Source of the DNA: Phytophthora colocasiae
Lineage: Eukaryota; Oomycota; Peronosporomycetes; Peronosporales; Peronosporaceae
DNA: 64,000 nt
NCBI GenBank assembly: GCA_018806915.1
Contig: JAGKQI010000033.1
Coordinates: 620,001-684,000 of the forward strand
Direction: 5' to 3'
Numbering within the stretch: position 1 is the first letter of the stretch; each line of letters opens with the position of its first letter. Shown here in pieces: positions 10,428 to 22,389 of this stretch. Below the pieces are notes generated by a model that worked only from the letters and a program-made list of their open reading frames with translations, was not told where the DNA came from and did no database searches. The position numbers and the translations under genes were made by a program.

Positions 10428-13400
10428 AATGCAGTCTCGCGTGTCGAACTCGGACACGCGACGTTGAAGGCTGCTGCCCCCAGCGAGAAGGTTTCTCGCT
10501 GTAAGCTGCAAGATGACAAGCCAAACCTTGTCATTCTGAACGTGATGTCGAAGAGAGCGAACTCTCTTCGTGCCCTAGTGGACTCGGGCGCGTCGAACAA
10601 CTTTGTTCGACAGGGAAGTCTTCGAAGGCTTGACTTCGAAGAGGCCGACACGCCTCGCGGCGTGTTGGAGGTGCGGTTGGCAACAGGTGCCACCGTGAGG
10701 ACTGAGAAGCGCGTAGTCCGTGTGCGCTTCTCTTACAAACGAAGGACGTTTGTAGAAGATCTTATCGTCTTGGATCTAGACGATAAGTTCGACTTGGTAT
10801 TAGGCATGCCGTGGCTTGCACGGCATGACCCGGTGATCAACTGGGAGAAGCGTACGCTCGTACGCTTCAACAACACATGCGCGACAGAGAGCGATGGCCC
10901 TGTCAGTGCTGCGCATGCACCGGCCGGTGCATGTGGATCCCCAGTTTAGGCAGCAGCGGCCGCCGCTGCCTCCGATCGCCGCCGGCGACCATCAACGACT
11001 CCGGGAGTCGTTGGGAGAAAATGTGTGTCGACTCAGAAATCTGAGCCGAAGGGTCGCGGTCACATGAGTGATGGTCAGGTGAATGTGAATCACCTGACGC
11101 GTAAACATCTGAATGATGTTTGTCACATGAGTGATGGTCAGGTGAATGCGATTCACCTGAGAGAAGGTAAAATACCGGTATTACCGGTATCCTTGGAGGT
11201 ACTTCAAGCCCCCAAGGGTCGCGCCGACGACGTCGCGTCAACTCTGGGAGTTGACGAAGCAAATAATATTCGGGGAACCGAAAGACGTGCGTCAGCTCTG
11301 GGAGCTGACGCCACTGGCGCTTCGCTGCTAGTTCCGGGAACTATGATCGGTCATCAGCTCCGGGAGCTGATGAGACGTGTATAGGCGAACAGTCGCTGCT
11401 AGTTCCGGGAACTAGCGATCGTACATCCGCTCTGGGGAACGGATGATATGTGTACAAGCGAACACTCGCTAGCGCAGGAAGCTAGCGAGAGCACGTCGAC
11501 TCCGGGAGTCGACGATGCGGTTGCTTCATCCGCTCCGGGAGCGGATGGAGGCGCAGCGGTTCAGGGAACCGACTGCGCGGCAGGAGGTGCTGGCGGTTGC
11601 AAACGCCCAGCACCCGAACAACCTGCGTGCTCACGTGCAGCAGCGCTGCACGCGATGAGCGGCACTCAAGCCGGGCTTGATAGTGCGAGTCAGCGGAAGG
11701 AATCCGCTGACGATTGCGATAACGTCCCGTCCAAGGTGCGATGCCTTGGACGTGGAGCGCCTGGAGCGGAGCTCCATGGCAGACCTTCGCGGCGCAAGCT
11801 CAGGGAGCTTTGCGAGTCCCAGTCCATGACTGTGGAGGGTGTGTCTGCGGTGCAGACACCGATTGTCAAGGCGTTGGACGTCTTGACACGAACTGATACT
11901 GCGGTACTGTATCAGAGCGTGCGGCACCAGCTCAGTGAGCTGTGTGAGTCTCAGTCCGTGACTGAGGAGGGTGTATCTGCAGGGCAGACACCGAGTGTCG
12001 AGACGTTGAACGTCTTGACACGTACTGGTACTGGGTTACAGTACCAGAGGATGCGGTTGGAGAATCCGCCGACGTGTGCGTCGGCGTTGACCGCACTTCC
12101 AACGATGAGTTGGAAGCGCTTCGCGCGGGACTTGTACGATGGACGCATCGAACAAATTTGCATTCTCTCGGATATCGAGAGAGTGGATCGCGAAGCCGAA
12201 GAGCTGAAGCAGCTCGTCGTCGATGGCATCACTGAGGGCGATGACCCCCTCAGTGCGAAGACCAAGAAGCAACGCTTCGAGGAGCAGAGTTGGGACTCGT
12301 TGAAGTCGAGTCCCTATTACGAGATTCTGCGGGAGTACAAGGATGTACTCCCGGACGAGATTCCTTCGGAGCTTCCGAAGGACAAGGGCGTACAGCACGA
12401 GATTGATCTCGTGCCGGGCACGAAGTACTGTGTTACACGGCAGTGGCCACTGCCGCGTGAACAAGTACAAGCGATCGACGACTTCTTTGAAAGTCGTCGT
12501 CTTGCAGGTCAAGTGCGGGAATCAAAGTCCCCGCACAGTGCTCCAACGTTCTGTGTTAAGAAACCACAGGGCGGCTGGCGCATCGTTCATGCGTATAACA
12601 AGCTGAACGATGCGACGATACCAGCGCAAACGCCGATACCGCGAAAAGATGTTATCATCGATTCGATGGCCTTGAGCACTATCTTCAGTGCTCTAGATCT
12701 GCGTGATGGATTCTATCAGATCCTCATGCGTGAGAGGGACATCCCTCTCACTGCGGTAAGCACTCCAAGCGGTATGCTTTGGGAGTGGCTCGTCATGCCA
12801 CAGGGGCTTAAGAACGCCCCTGCGACGTTCAATAGATGCGTGACACATCTATTGCGCTCGGTGCGCGACTTCGCACCGAGCTATTTCGACGACGTGTTCG
12901 TCCACAGCCGGGCTGTGAACGGGAAGACGGACATTGAGATGCACAAGGTGCATCTCCGGAAGCTGCTAGAGCTTATGAGGAAACATAAGCTCTATGCGAA
13001 CCTGAAGAAGTGTATCTTCGGGGCGAGCGAGATACCCGTGCTGGGGTGTCTCGTGGGGAAAGACGGCGTGCGCCCTGACCCAGAGAAGGTCAGAGTGATC
13101 AATGAATGGCCCACGCCATCCAATGTGAAGGAACTGAGGCAGTTCCTTGGGCTTGCCACGTACTTGTGCAAGTACGTGGACAACTATGCGGGCAAGATTC
13201 GCCCGTTGTCACAGCTTCATAAGAAAGAAGCTGAGTGGATTTGGACGACCGAGTGCGAGGAGGCATTCGGTGCAGTCAAGCAGGGCTTGACTGAAGCGCC
13301 GATCTTGGCCGTGGCGGACCAAGATCGTCCATTCCACGTAGTGTGCGATGCATCCGACTTTGCAATCGGATGTGCATTGATGCAACACGATCACGAAGGG

Positions 13401-15729
13401 CGTGATCGTGTAGTCTACTATCAATCGCGTCAGCTGAAGCCAGCTGAGCGTAACTATCCCGTACATGACAAGGAGCTCCTTGCCATGAAGTATGCACTCG
13501 CAAAGTTCCGAGTGTATCTACTTGGGAGTAGACCGTTCGTGGTCTATACAGACCACGCATCATTGCGTACGGCGATTAAGTCGCCGCACATCTCGCAACG
13601 TATGGCGAGATGGTTGTCCTTCTTCGCGGAGTACAACTTCCGGGTGGAGTACAAACCCGGAAGACTCAATGTAGTGGCCGACGCGTTATCGCGTCGACCT
13701 GACTATGCGGAGACGGTCGACGCCAACGCTGTTGGCGTCGTGAGGACAAGTGTGCCGTCGTCAACGTTGATTGACGACGTGAAGAACGCGTATGCAAGGG
13801 ATGCAGACGCGAAGGGGCTGCTGGAGTTCCTCGCAGCACCTTCCGACGTGGCACGTCGGAAGCTAACCCCTCATCTTCGAGCTCGTGTACACCGCTATCG
13901 TGTACACGAAGGCCTACTGTTGTACAGTGCAGTAGACGACAATGCGGATCGCATTGTCGTTCCGAATGATCATGACCTCCGGTTGAGGATCATGTTCGAG
14001 TATCACGATGCCCCACGGCAGGGCATCCGGGTCGTGAAGACATACACTCTTCTCACGCGTGACTTCTACTGGCACCACCAGTACAAGTGGGTGCGCAAGT
14101 ACGTACGTGCTTGCGAGGTTTGTCAACGCGTGAAGCCTGCGCAGTTCTCGCAGGCTCCTCTTCAATCACTACCGACTCCGTCAGTGTTGGCAGTCCATGT
14201 CCATGGACTTTGTCTTCGGTCTTCCGCCTGACAGCAAGCGGAGGACGGGCATCGTTGTCTTTGTGGACAGATTCAGCAAGATGGTTCATCTTGCTGCCGT
14301 CCCAACTACTGTTACAGCCGCGCAGACTGCGCGACTGTTTGTTGACATGGTGTTCAAACACCATGGCATGCCGCTCGACATTGTGTCGGACCGTGATCCA
14401 CGCTTCACAGCGCGGTTCTGGCAAGAAGTGTTTACACTTCTTGGTTCACAGTTATCAATGTCGACTGCGGATCATCCGCAGACGGACGGACAGACCGAAC
14501 GTGTCAACCGTGTATTGGGTGACACGTTGAAGAGCTACGCTCACTCGTTCCCGCATTGGAGCGAGTGCTTGCCGATGGCAGAGTTTGCCATCAACAACTC
14601 GGTGCATGCCTCGACAGGGCATACACCGTTCTACGTGAACGCCATGAGGCATCCACGATTGCCGAGCATGCTCGGCGGGGTAGCTTCCTCCTTAAGTGGG
14701 GGAGGATCTACGGTTGCGTCCGAACAACCGCAGAATGCAACTGATAGCAGCACACTATCAGCTGCGGTGACGCGTGCGACGTCTCGTTCGAGCAGGAACG
14801 AGCGCGCGATGTCTGTGCCGGGCACAGACGCGGAGATGATAGCGAGCAGGCAGGGCCTGCTGCTGACAAGGGCGACAAGCTGAAAGGATTCAGCTCGGGT
14901 GCGCTAGACTTTGTCCAGCGAAGACAAGCCGTCATACGGTTTGTCCAGGATGCTATCGCAGCTTCTGTCGATCGACAGAAGCTGAACGCTGATAATGTTG
15001 GTAGGGGCAACATAAATGAATTCAAAGTGGGTTCATTAGTTTTGTTAGCTACACAAAACCTACCTAGACATGCAGTGTCTGACTTTGGAGCAAGCAAGCT
15101 TGCTCCAAGATTCATTGGGCCGTTCAAAGTACTTGAACGGCATGGTAACGCGTACCGGCTGGACATACCGTCCAGCATGAGGCTCCACCGACGTTCTACG
15201 TCGGGCGGTTGAAGCCGTACGTGCAGCACGGACTACCTAGGGTTGGTAGTCCGACTGAGGAGTGCGAGAGGCCTGGAAGGCCTTCTCGAGACCGTCGACA
15301 CGGTCGATCAACCGATTCACTCTCGTCCCAAGACCGGACGAGAGGTTCGAGGCAGTCTGAGCTGCCTCGCAGACCTCAGCACGGAGGACACGAACCTCCT
15401 GCTTCAGAGCAGCTATCTCAGCTCTCTGTGTCTGCTCCAGCGCAGCAACTCGATCGTGCAGGGCACGATCGTCATGGTAATCATAGCGTTGACCATGCGG
15501 AGGAGTGTTCCCACTCCCTCCGCCGCCGTTGCGCGACGCGCGTGGAGCGATCCGCTGGATTGTGGAGCGGATCGTGGCTCATAAGAGAACGAACTCTCAA
15601 GGGGTTCGTTTCGTATTCGTTGGAAGGATTTCCTCCCATCGAGATACATGGGAGCCGCGGAACGTCCTGATGGAGGACGTTCCGGAAATGGTGAGGGCGT
15701 ACGAAGCCCACCATAACTTGCAGGGTTAA
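10393..15729 (+). pseudogene. B2 pol: protease, linker, RT, RNase H, integrase, chromodomain (broken)
   Basis: Protease with ALVDSGASNNF (about 10570). Then a 1-kb low-complexity linker. RT has the active-site YFDD at 12882-12893 and LPRE/QGLKNAPATF motifs. RNase H has VVYTDHASLR. Integrase has an HHCC zinc region (CEVCQRVKPAQ), catalytic Asp in MDFVFG, Asp in VSDRDPRF and Glu in QTDGQTERVN. The C-terminal chromodomain (RFRIRWRGFPP, DTWEP in B1) lies near 15590-15725. Breaks: TAG at 10946-10948 where B1 reads GAG, small indels near 11344 and 11433, loss of 2 bp near 14190 inside integrase, and further shifts after 14880. The chromodomain would steer integration to heterochromatin, as known for chromoviruses. 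Confidence 0.88.
10994..11547 (+). repeat. Hairpin array with constant CCGGG/CTGGG loop and variable stems (B2 pol linker)
   Basis: Stem-loops with different stems but the same 5-nt loop: arms 10994-11000/11006-11012, 11237-11243/11249-11255, 11290-11297/11303-11310, 11351-11359/11365-11373, 11399-11404/11410-11415, 11495-11501/11507-11513, 11527-11534/11540-11547. An additional hairpin (11466-11474/11481-11489) has a GCAGGA loop. The loop encodes Pro-Gly or Leu-Gly, the stems encode varying residues around it. The same array is in B1 at about 40200-40770. Confidence 0.85.
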
Positions 15730-16764
15730 ACCCTGCACGAGGAGTGCTGCGGTCAGCCACAGCACTCAGGCTTCGCGTGGCACAATACGACTCACGGAGT
15801 TCCTTGATGTGATCGGGTACACGGACGACCGTGTACCCCAGAGAGATCACTTCGGTGCGTGTTGCCAAGGGTGGGCAACACGGACAGGGTGTGCCAAAGG
15901 GAACGGCACATGGGATCCCCGCTTCCATGGACTGATCATGGAGGCGTTCACACTTACCACGTGTAGTGTAAGTGTAGTAGCGATCGCGAGCCGCAGCAAC
16001 GCGCTCGCGATATGCCTTCGGGTCTTTGTTGAAGTTATCAACAAAGGCGTTCCACGACTGACAAAGTGCCTGCCACTCGGGCACTTTACTCTTGCGCGAA
16101 GTCTTCTTCGCTGCATAGTATCGGAGCTCATGGAAGAGCCCGATATAGTAGTCGCGTCTTTGAGTCTCGGACTCAAAGACAACCTTAGCGGCGACGTCGT
16201 CGTCGTTGATACTGTTGCATGCGTACAACAGTATCGGGTTCGGTGGTGAACTAGCACCGAACCGGTCATGGATTTCTGCCTCAGTAGGCATCCATGGTGT
16301 GCGCACTGGCGGATCAGTGCGCGGGGCAGTGAGCGCCCTCGACATGGGGACGCTTCATCATCACTGCGCGGACGCTTCGAGCTTGAAGCGTCCGAGGCCT
16401 CATCACGAGGTCGTCGAGATCCCACGGGTCTGACGTGTCTTCAGACGAAGACACGGGAGCCTTGACATCAACCTCCTCCTCGACATCCTCCTCGTAGTCG
16501 AGGATGTCTTCGTAGTCCTCTCCAAAGAGTTCTTTGAGAGGGACAGCAGGATTCTTAATCTCTGCTAGAGAAGACTCTCTTAGCTTCCATGCTTCTTCCT
16601 TATGGAGAGCATGGTACTTCAGTGACAGAGAGCTTCTCTGTCGGACCGCTGGAAGCAGCAGTGCTAGTGAGCACTGCTGAGGCCGTTGTTCCTGCTACAG
16701 AGGCAGCAGGTGAGGCTTGCGCGTCCGCAGTAGCGGACGGAGACGTGGGCGTTGGCGAGTCCAT
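15237..16764 (-). pseudogene. B2 antisense ORF (Ser/acidic N-terminus, basic tract, coiled-coil C-terminus), broken
   Basis: Runs opposite to pol from an ATG at 16764, about 100 bp inside the 3' LTR, and ends at a TAG at 15239-15237, overlapping the chromodomain and its linker. N-terminus MDSPTPTSPSATADAQ as in B1 and B3. The frame shifts after about 50 codons and again later. The large piece 16345-15413 carries the conserved middle (DYYIGLFHELRYYAAKK, WQALCQSWNAFVDNF). Best read from B1 (see that entry). No family recognised. Confidence 0.6.
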
Positions 16765-16864
16765 TGCGAAATGAACTCGGATTTCTCTTGGGAACTTGAC
16801 GGTCTTGTCAAGTTCTGTTGATTGACGTATCGAGACCGATACGTCGAATCTTAACAGGGGATGG

Positions 16865-17318
16865 TGTAACGGGGTTACACGTACAAGTGGTAGTACCACT
16901 TGTAACTCTAACAGTTAGGATAACTGTTAGAGGTTGGAAATGGGCCTTAGACCTTGGTGTGCTGTACACACCAAAGGATACATGGGCGAACCACATTATT
17001 GGGTGGTTCGTGTGCATTTGTGCATATTATTGGTAGAGTAACGATTCTACCAATCACTGAGCAGAGTTTCTGCCAACCACACGTTGGCAGACCCTTTAGA
17101 AATAGATAACAAACAGTTTTAGGAGGTCCATAATTGGGTTATGGGAAATTCAATAACAGTTCTCATTTACGGTATTTGCAGTTTAATTTAGTTATATTTG
17201 ATTTAATTATACTTATTTAAATAAGTATACTTAAATTTAGTCTATTCTAATTGCACGCCTTCTCATACACGTAAGCGCACGTGTACGCCACCTAATAGGT
17301 CTAGGTAGACCCATTACA
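16865..17318 (+). repeat. B2 3' LTR
   Basis: 454 bp, near-identical to 8911-9370 with small deletions (for example GTAGAGTAACGATTCT where the 5' LTR has AAAGTAACGGATTTCT). It is preceded by a G-rich polypurine tract (AACAGGGGATGG) and followed without spacer by the inverted LTR of B3. Confidence 0.9.
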
Positions 17319-17722
17319 GGAAGCGTGCAATTAGAATAGACTTAATTTAAGTATACTTATTTAAATAAGTATAATTAAATCAAATATAACTAAATTAAAC
17401 TGCAAAATACCGTAAAATGAGAACTGTTATTGAATTTGGCATAAGCCAATTATGGACCTCCTAAAACTGTTTGTTATCTATTTCTAAAGGGTCTGCCAAC
17501 GTGTGGTTGGCAGAAACTCTGCTCAGTGATTGGTAGAAATCCGTTACTTTCTACCAATAATATGCACAAATGCACACGAACCACCCAATAATGTGGTTCG
17601 CCCATGTATCCTTTGGTGTGTACAGCACACCAAGGTCTAAGGCCCATTTCCAACCTCTAACAGTTATCCTAACTGTTAGAGTTACAAGTGGTACTACCAC
17701 TTGTACGTGTAACCCCGTTACA
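17319..17722 (-). repeat. B3 LTR (3' LTR, truncated at the junction)
   Basis: Reverse complement of the B LTR, from its start (17722, TGTAACGGGG on the minus strand) to a break before the last ~55 bp. The complement of a polypurine tract (CCCCCCGTTAAG) follows at about 17728-17740. Confidence 0.9.
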
Positions 17723-17823
17723 CCTTCCCCCCGTTAAGATTCGACGTATCGGTCTCGATACGTCAATCAACAGAACTTGACAAGACCGTCAAGTTCCCAA
17801 GAGAAATCCGAGTTCATTTCGCA

Positions 17824-19368
17824 ATGGACTCGCCAACGCCCACGTCTCCGTCCGCTACTGCGGACGCGCAAGCCTCACCTGCTGCCTCTGCAGCAGGAAC
17901 AACGGCCTCAGCAGTGCTCACTAGCACTGCTGCTTCCAGCGGTCCGACAGAGAAGCTCTCTGTCACCAAGTACCATGCTCTCCATAAGGAGAAGCATGAG
18001 AAGAAGAAGAAGTCTTCTTCTCTAGCAGAGATTAAGAATCCTGCTGTCCCTCTCAAAGAACTCTTTGGAGAGGACTACGAAGACATCCTCGACTACGAGG
18101 AGGATGTCGAGGAGGGGGAGGTTGATGTCAAGGCTCCCGTTCCCGTGTCTTCGTCTGAAGACACGTCAGACCCACCCGTGGGATCTCGACGACCTCGTGA
18201 TGAGGCCTCGGACGCTTCAAGCTCGAAGCGTCCGCGCAGTGATGATGAAGCGTCCCCCATGTCGAGGGCGCTCACTGCCCCGCGCACTGATCCGCCAGTG
18301 CGCACACCATGGATGCCTACTGAGGCAGAAATCCATGACCGGTTCGGTGCTAGTTCACCACCGAACCCGATACCGTGCTGTACGCATGCACCAGTAGCAA
18401 CGACGCCGCCGTCGCCGCTAAGGTTGTCTGTGAGTCCGAGACTCAAAGACGCGACTACTATATCGGGCTCTTCCATGAGCTCCGATACTATGCAGCGAAG
18501 AAGACTTCGCGCAAGAGTAAAGTGCCCGAGTGGCAGGCACTTTGTCAGTCGTGGAACGCCTTTGTTGATAACTTCAACAAAGACCCGAAGGCATATCGCG
18601 AGCGCGTTGCTGCGGCTCGCGATCGCTACTACACTTACACTACACGTGGTAAGTGTGAACGCCTCCATGATCAGTCCATGGAAGCGGGGATCCCATGTGC
18701 CGTTCCCTTTGGCACACCCTGTCCGTGTTGCCCACCCTTGGCAACACGCCTTACCGAAAGTGATCTGCTCTGGGGTACACGGTCGTCCGTGTACCCGATC
18801 ACATCAAGGAACTCCGTGGTCGTATTGTGCCACGCGAAGCTCCGAGTGCTGTGGCTGACCGCAGCACTCCTCGTGCAGGGTTTAACCCTGCAAGTTATGG
18901 TGGGCTTCGTACGCCCTCACCATTTCCGGAACGTCCTCCATCAGGACGTTCCGCGGCTCCCATGTATCTCGCTGGGGAGGAAATCCTTCCAACGAATACG
19001 AAAACGAACCCTTGAGAGTTCGTTCTCTTATGAGCCACGATCCGCTCCACAATCCAGCGGATCGCTCCACGCGCGTCGCGCAACGGCGGCGGAGGGTGGA
19101 ACATTCTCCGCATGGTCAACGCTATGATTACGACGATCGTGCCCTGCACGATCGAGTTGCTGCGCTGGAGCAGACACAGAGCGCTGAGATAGCTGCTCTG
19201 AAGCAGGAGGTTCGTGTCCTCCGTGCTGAGGTCTGCGAGGCAGCTCAGACTGCCTCGAACCTCTCGTCCGGTCTTGGGACGAGAGTGAATCGGTTGATCG
19301 ACCGTGTCGACGGTCTCGAGAAGGCCTTCCAGGCCTCTCGCACTCCTCAGTCGGACTACCAACCCTAG
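17824..19368 (+). pseudogene. B3 antisense ORF (same family as 15237-16764 and 44212-45755), broken
   Basis: ATG at 17824 opens 182 intact codons (Ser/Ala-rich start, HKEKHEKKKKSSS, acidic DYEEDVEEGEVDV, SSKRPRSDDE), then a small indel near 18372 shifts the frame. The conserved middle resumes in another frame (18375-19127). The C-terminal coiled coil (19012-19368, ALHDRVAALEQTQSAEIAAL with heptad leucines) is in a third. The stop is TAG at 19366-19368. This copy shows best that the ancestral protein ended in a coiled coil. Confidence 0.62.
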
Positions 19369-22300
19369 GTAGTCCGTGCTGCACGTACGGCTTCAACCGC
19401 CCGACGTAGAAAGTCGGGTGGAGCCTCATGCTGGACGGTATGTCCAGCCGGTACGCGTTACCATGCCGTTCAAGTAATTTGAACGGCCCTATGAATCTTG
19501 GAGCAAGCTTGCTTGCTCCAAAGTCAGACACTGCATGTCTAGGCAGGTTTTGTGTAGCTAACAAAACTAATGAACCCACTTTGAATTCATTTATGTTGCC
19601 CCTACCAACATTATCAGCGTTCAGCTTCTGTCGATCGACAGAAGCTGCGATAGCATCCTGGACAAACCGTATGACGGCTTGTCTTCGCTGGACAAAGTCT
19701 AGCGCACCCGAGCTGAATCCTTTCAGCTTGTCGCCCTTGTCAGCAGCAGGCCCTGCCTGCTCGCTATCATCTCTCATGTCTGTGCCCGGCACAGACATCG
19801 CGCGCTCGTTCCTGCTCGAACGAGACGTCGCACGCGTCACCGCAGCTGATAGTGTGCTGCTATCAGTTGCATTCTGCGGTTGTTCGGACGCAACCGTAGA
19901 TCCTCCCCCACTTAAGGAGGAAGCTACCCCGCCGAGCATGCTCGGCAATCGTGGATGCCTCATGGCGTTCACGTAGAACGGTGTATGCCCTGTCGAGGCA
20001 TGCACCGAGTTGTTGATGGCAAACTCTGCCATCGGCAAGCACTCGCTCCAATGCGGGAACGAGTGAGCGTAGCTCTTCAACGTGTCACCCAATACACGGT
20101 TGACACGTTCGGTCTGTCCGTCCGTCTGCGGATGATCCGCAGTCGACATTGATAACTGTGAACCAAGAAGTGTAAACACTTCTGCCAGAACCGCGCTGTG
20201 AAGCGTGGATCACGGTCCGACACAATGTCGAGCGGCATGCCATGGTGTTTGAACACCATGTCAACAAACAGTCGCGCAGTCTGCGCGGCTGTAACAGTAG
20301 TTGGGACGGCAGCAAGATGAACCATCTTGCTGAATCTGTCCACAAAGACAACGATGCCCGTCCTCCGCTTGCTGTCAGGCGGAAGACTGGAAGACAAAGT
20401 CCATGGACATGGACTGCCAAACACTCTGACGGAGTCGGTAGTGATTGAAGAGGAGCCTGCGAGAACTGCGCAGGCTTCACGCGTTGACAAACCTCGCAAG
20501 CACGTACGTACTTGCGCACCCACTTGTACTGGTGGTGCCAGTAGAAGTCACGCGTGAGAAGAGTGTATGTCTTCTCACGACCCGGATGCCCTGCATCGTG
20601 ATACTCGAACATGATCCTCAACCGGAGGTCATGATCATTCGGAACGACAATGCGATCCGCATTGTCGTCTACTGCACTGTACAACAGTAGGCCTTCGTGT
20701 ACACGATAGCGGTGTACACGAGCTCGAAGATGAGGGGTTAGCTTCCGACGTGCCACGTCGGAAGGTGCTGCGAGGAACTCCAGCAGCCCCTTCGCGTCTG
20801 CATCCCTTGCATACGCGTTCTTCACGTCGTCAATCAACGTTGACGACGGCACACTTGTCCTCACGACGCCAACAGCGTTGGCGTCGACCGTCTCCGCATA
20901 GTCAGGTCGACGCGATAACGCGTCGGCCACTACATTGAGTCTTCCGGGTTTGTACTCCACCCGGAAGTTGTACTCCGCGAAGAAGGACAACCATCTCGCC
21001 ATACGTTGCGAGATGTGCGGCGACTTAATCGCCGTACGCAATGATGCGTGGTCTGTATAGACCACGAACGGTCTACTCCCAAGTAGATACACTCGGAACT
21101 TTGCGAGTGCATACTTCATGGCAAGGAGCTCCTTGTCATGTACGGGATAGTTACGCTCAGCTGGCTTCAGCTGACGCGATTGATAGTAGACTACACGATC
21201 ACGCCCTTCGTGATCGTGTTGCATCAATGCACATCCGATTGCAAAGTCGGATGCATCGCACACTACGTGGAATGAACGATCTTGGTCCGCCACGGCCAAG
21301 ATCGGCGCTTCAGTCAAGCCCTGCTTGACTGCACCGAATGCCTCCTCGCACTCGGTCGTCCAAATCCACTCAGCTTCTTTCTTAAGAAGCTGTGACAACG
21401 GGCGAATCTTGCCCGCATAGTTGTCCACGTACTTGCACAAGTACGTGGCAAGCCCAAGGAACTGCCTCAGTTCCTTCACATTGGATGGCGTGGGCCATTC
21501 ATTGATCACTCTGACCTTCTCTGGGTCAGGGCGCACGCCGTTTTTCCCCACGAGACACCCCAGCACGGGTATCTCGCTCGCCCCGAAGATACACTTCTTC
21601 AGGTTCGCATAGAGCTTATGTTTCCTCATAAGCTCTAGCAGCTTCCGGAGATGCACCTTGTGCATCTCAATGTCCGTCTTCCCGTTCACAGCCCGGCTGT
21701 GGACGAACACGTCGTCGAAGTAGCTCGGTGCGAAGTCGCGCACCGAGCGCAATAGATGTGTCACGCATCTATTGAACGTCGCAGGGGCGTTCTTAAGCCC
21801 CTGTGGCATGACGAGCCACTCCCAAAGCATACCGCTTGGAGTGCTTACCGCAGTGAGAGGGATGTCCCTCTCACGCATGAGGATCTGATAGAATCCATCA
21901 CGCAGATCTAGAGCACTGAAGATAGTGCTCAAGGCCATCGAATCGATGATAAAATCTTTTCGATGTGGTATCTAATACCAAGTCGAACTTATCGTCTAGA
22001 TCCAAGACGATAAGATCTTCTACAAACGTCCTTCGTTTGTAAGAGAAGCGCACACGGACCACGCGCTTCTCACTCCTTACGGTGGCACCTGTTGCCAACC
22101 GCACCTCCAACACGCCGCGAGGCGTGTCGGTCTCTTCGAAGTCAAGCCTTCGAAGACTTCCCTGTCGAACAAAGTTGTTCGACGCGCCCGAGTCCACTAG
22201 GGCACGAAGAGAGTTCACTCTCTTCGACATCACGTTCAGGATGACAAGGCCTGGCTTGTCATCTTGCATCTCGCAGCGAGAAACCTTCTCGCTGGGGGCA

Positions 22301-22389
22301 GCAGCCTTCAACGTCGCGTGTCCGAGTTCGACACGCGAGACTGCATTACCAGTAGGACGCCCCGCGCCTACTGGTCCTTGGCGTTTTTT
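18882..22389 (-). pseudogene. B3 pol, internally deleted
   Basis: Minus-strand order: frameshift heptamer (22389-22383), protease ALVDSGASNNF, then a deletion from just after the protease to mid-RT (junction about 21960). Then RT from MALSTIFSALDLRDGFY with YFDD, RNase H, HHCC and DDE integrase, linker, and a chromodomain remnant ending at 18882 (DTWEPRNVLMEDVPEMV). Frameshifts occur in integrase (20085-20523) and before the chromodomain. Confidence 0.85.

Larger units (their letters stand above)
8911..17318 (+). mobile_element. Chromovirus-type Gypsy element B2, both LTRs present
   Basis: LTRs are 8911-9370 and 16865-17318 (TGTAACGGGG...CCCATTACA). Internal order: gag, -1 frameshift signal, protease, long linker, RT (YFDD), RNase H, integrase, chromodomain, antisense ORF, 3' LTR. 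The flank before 8911 (CGTTCT) is not repeated after 17318, where an inverted partial copy (B3) abuts directly. The element therefore lacks a normal target-site duplication on that side. Coding frames are broken at several points (see gag and pol). Confidence 0.9.

Noticed and set aside
13209..13563. Many short antisense ORFs inside B gag/pol
   Set aside because: Because stems repeat sequence in inverted form, complementary-strand ORFs arise readily. They are not conserved beyond the pol coding they shadow, unlike the antisense ORF at the 3' end.
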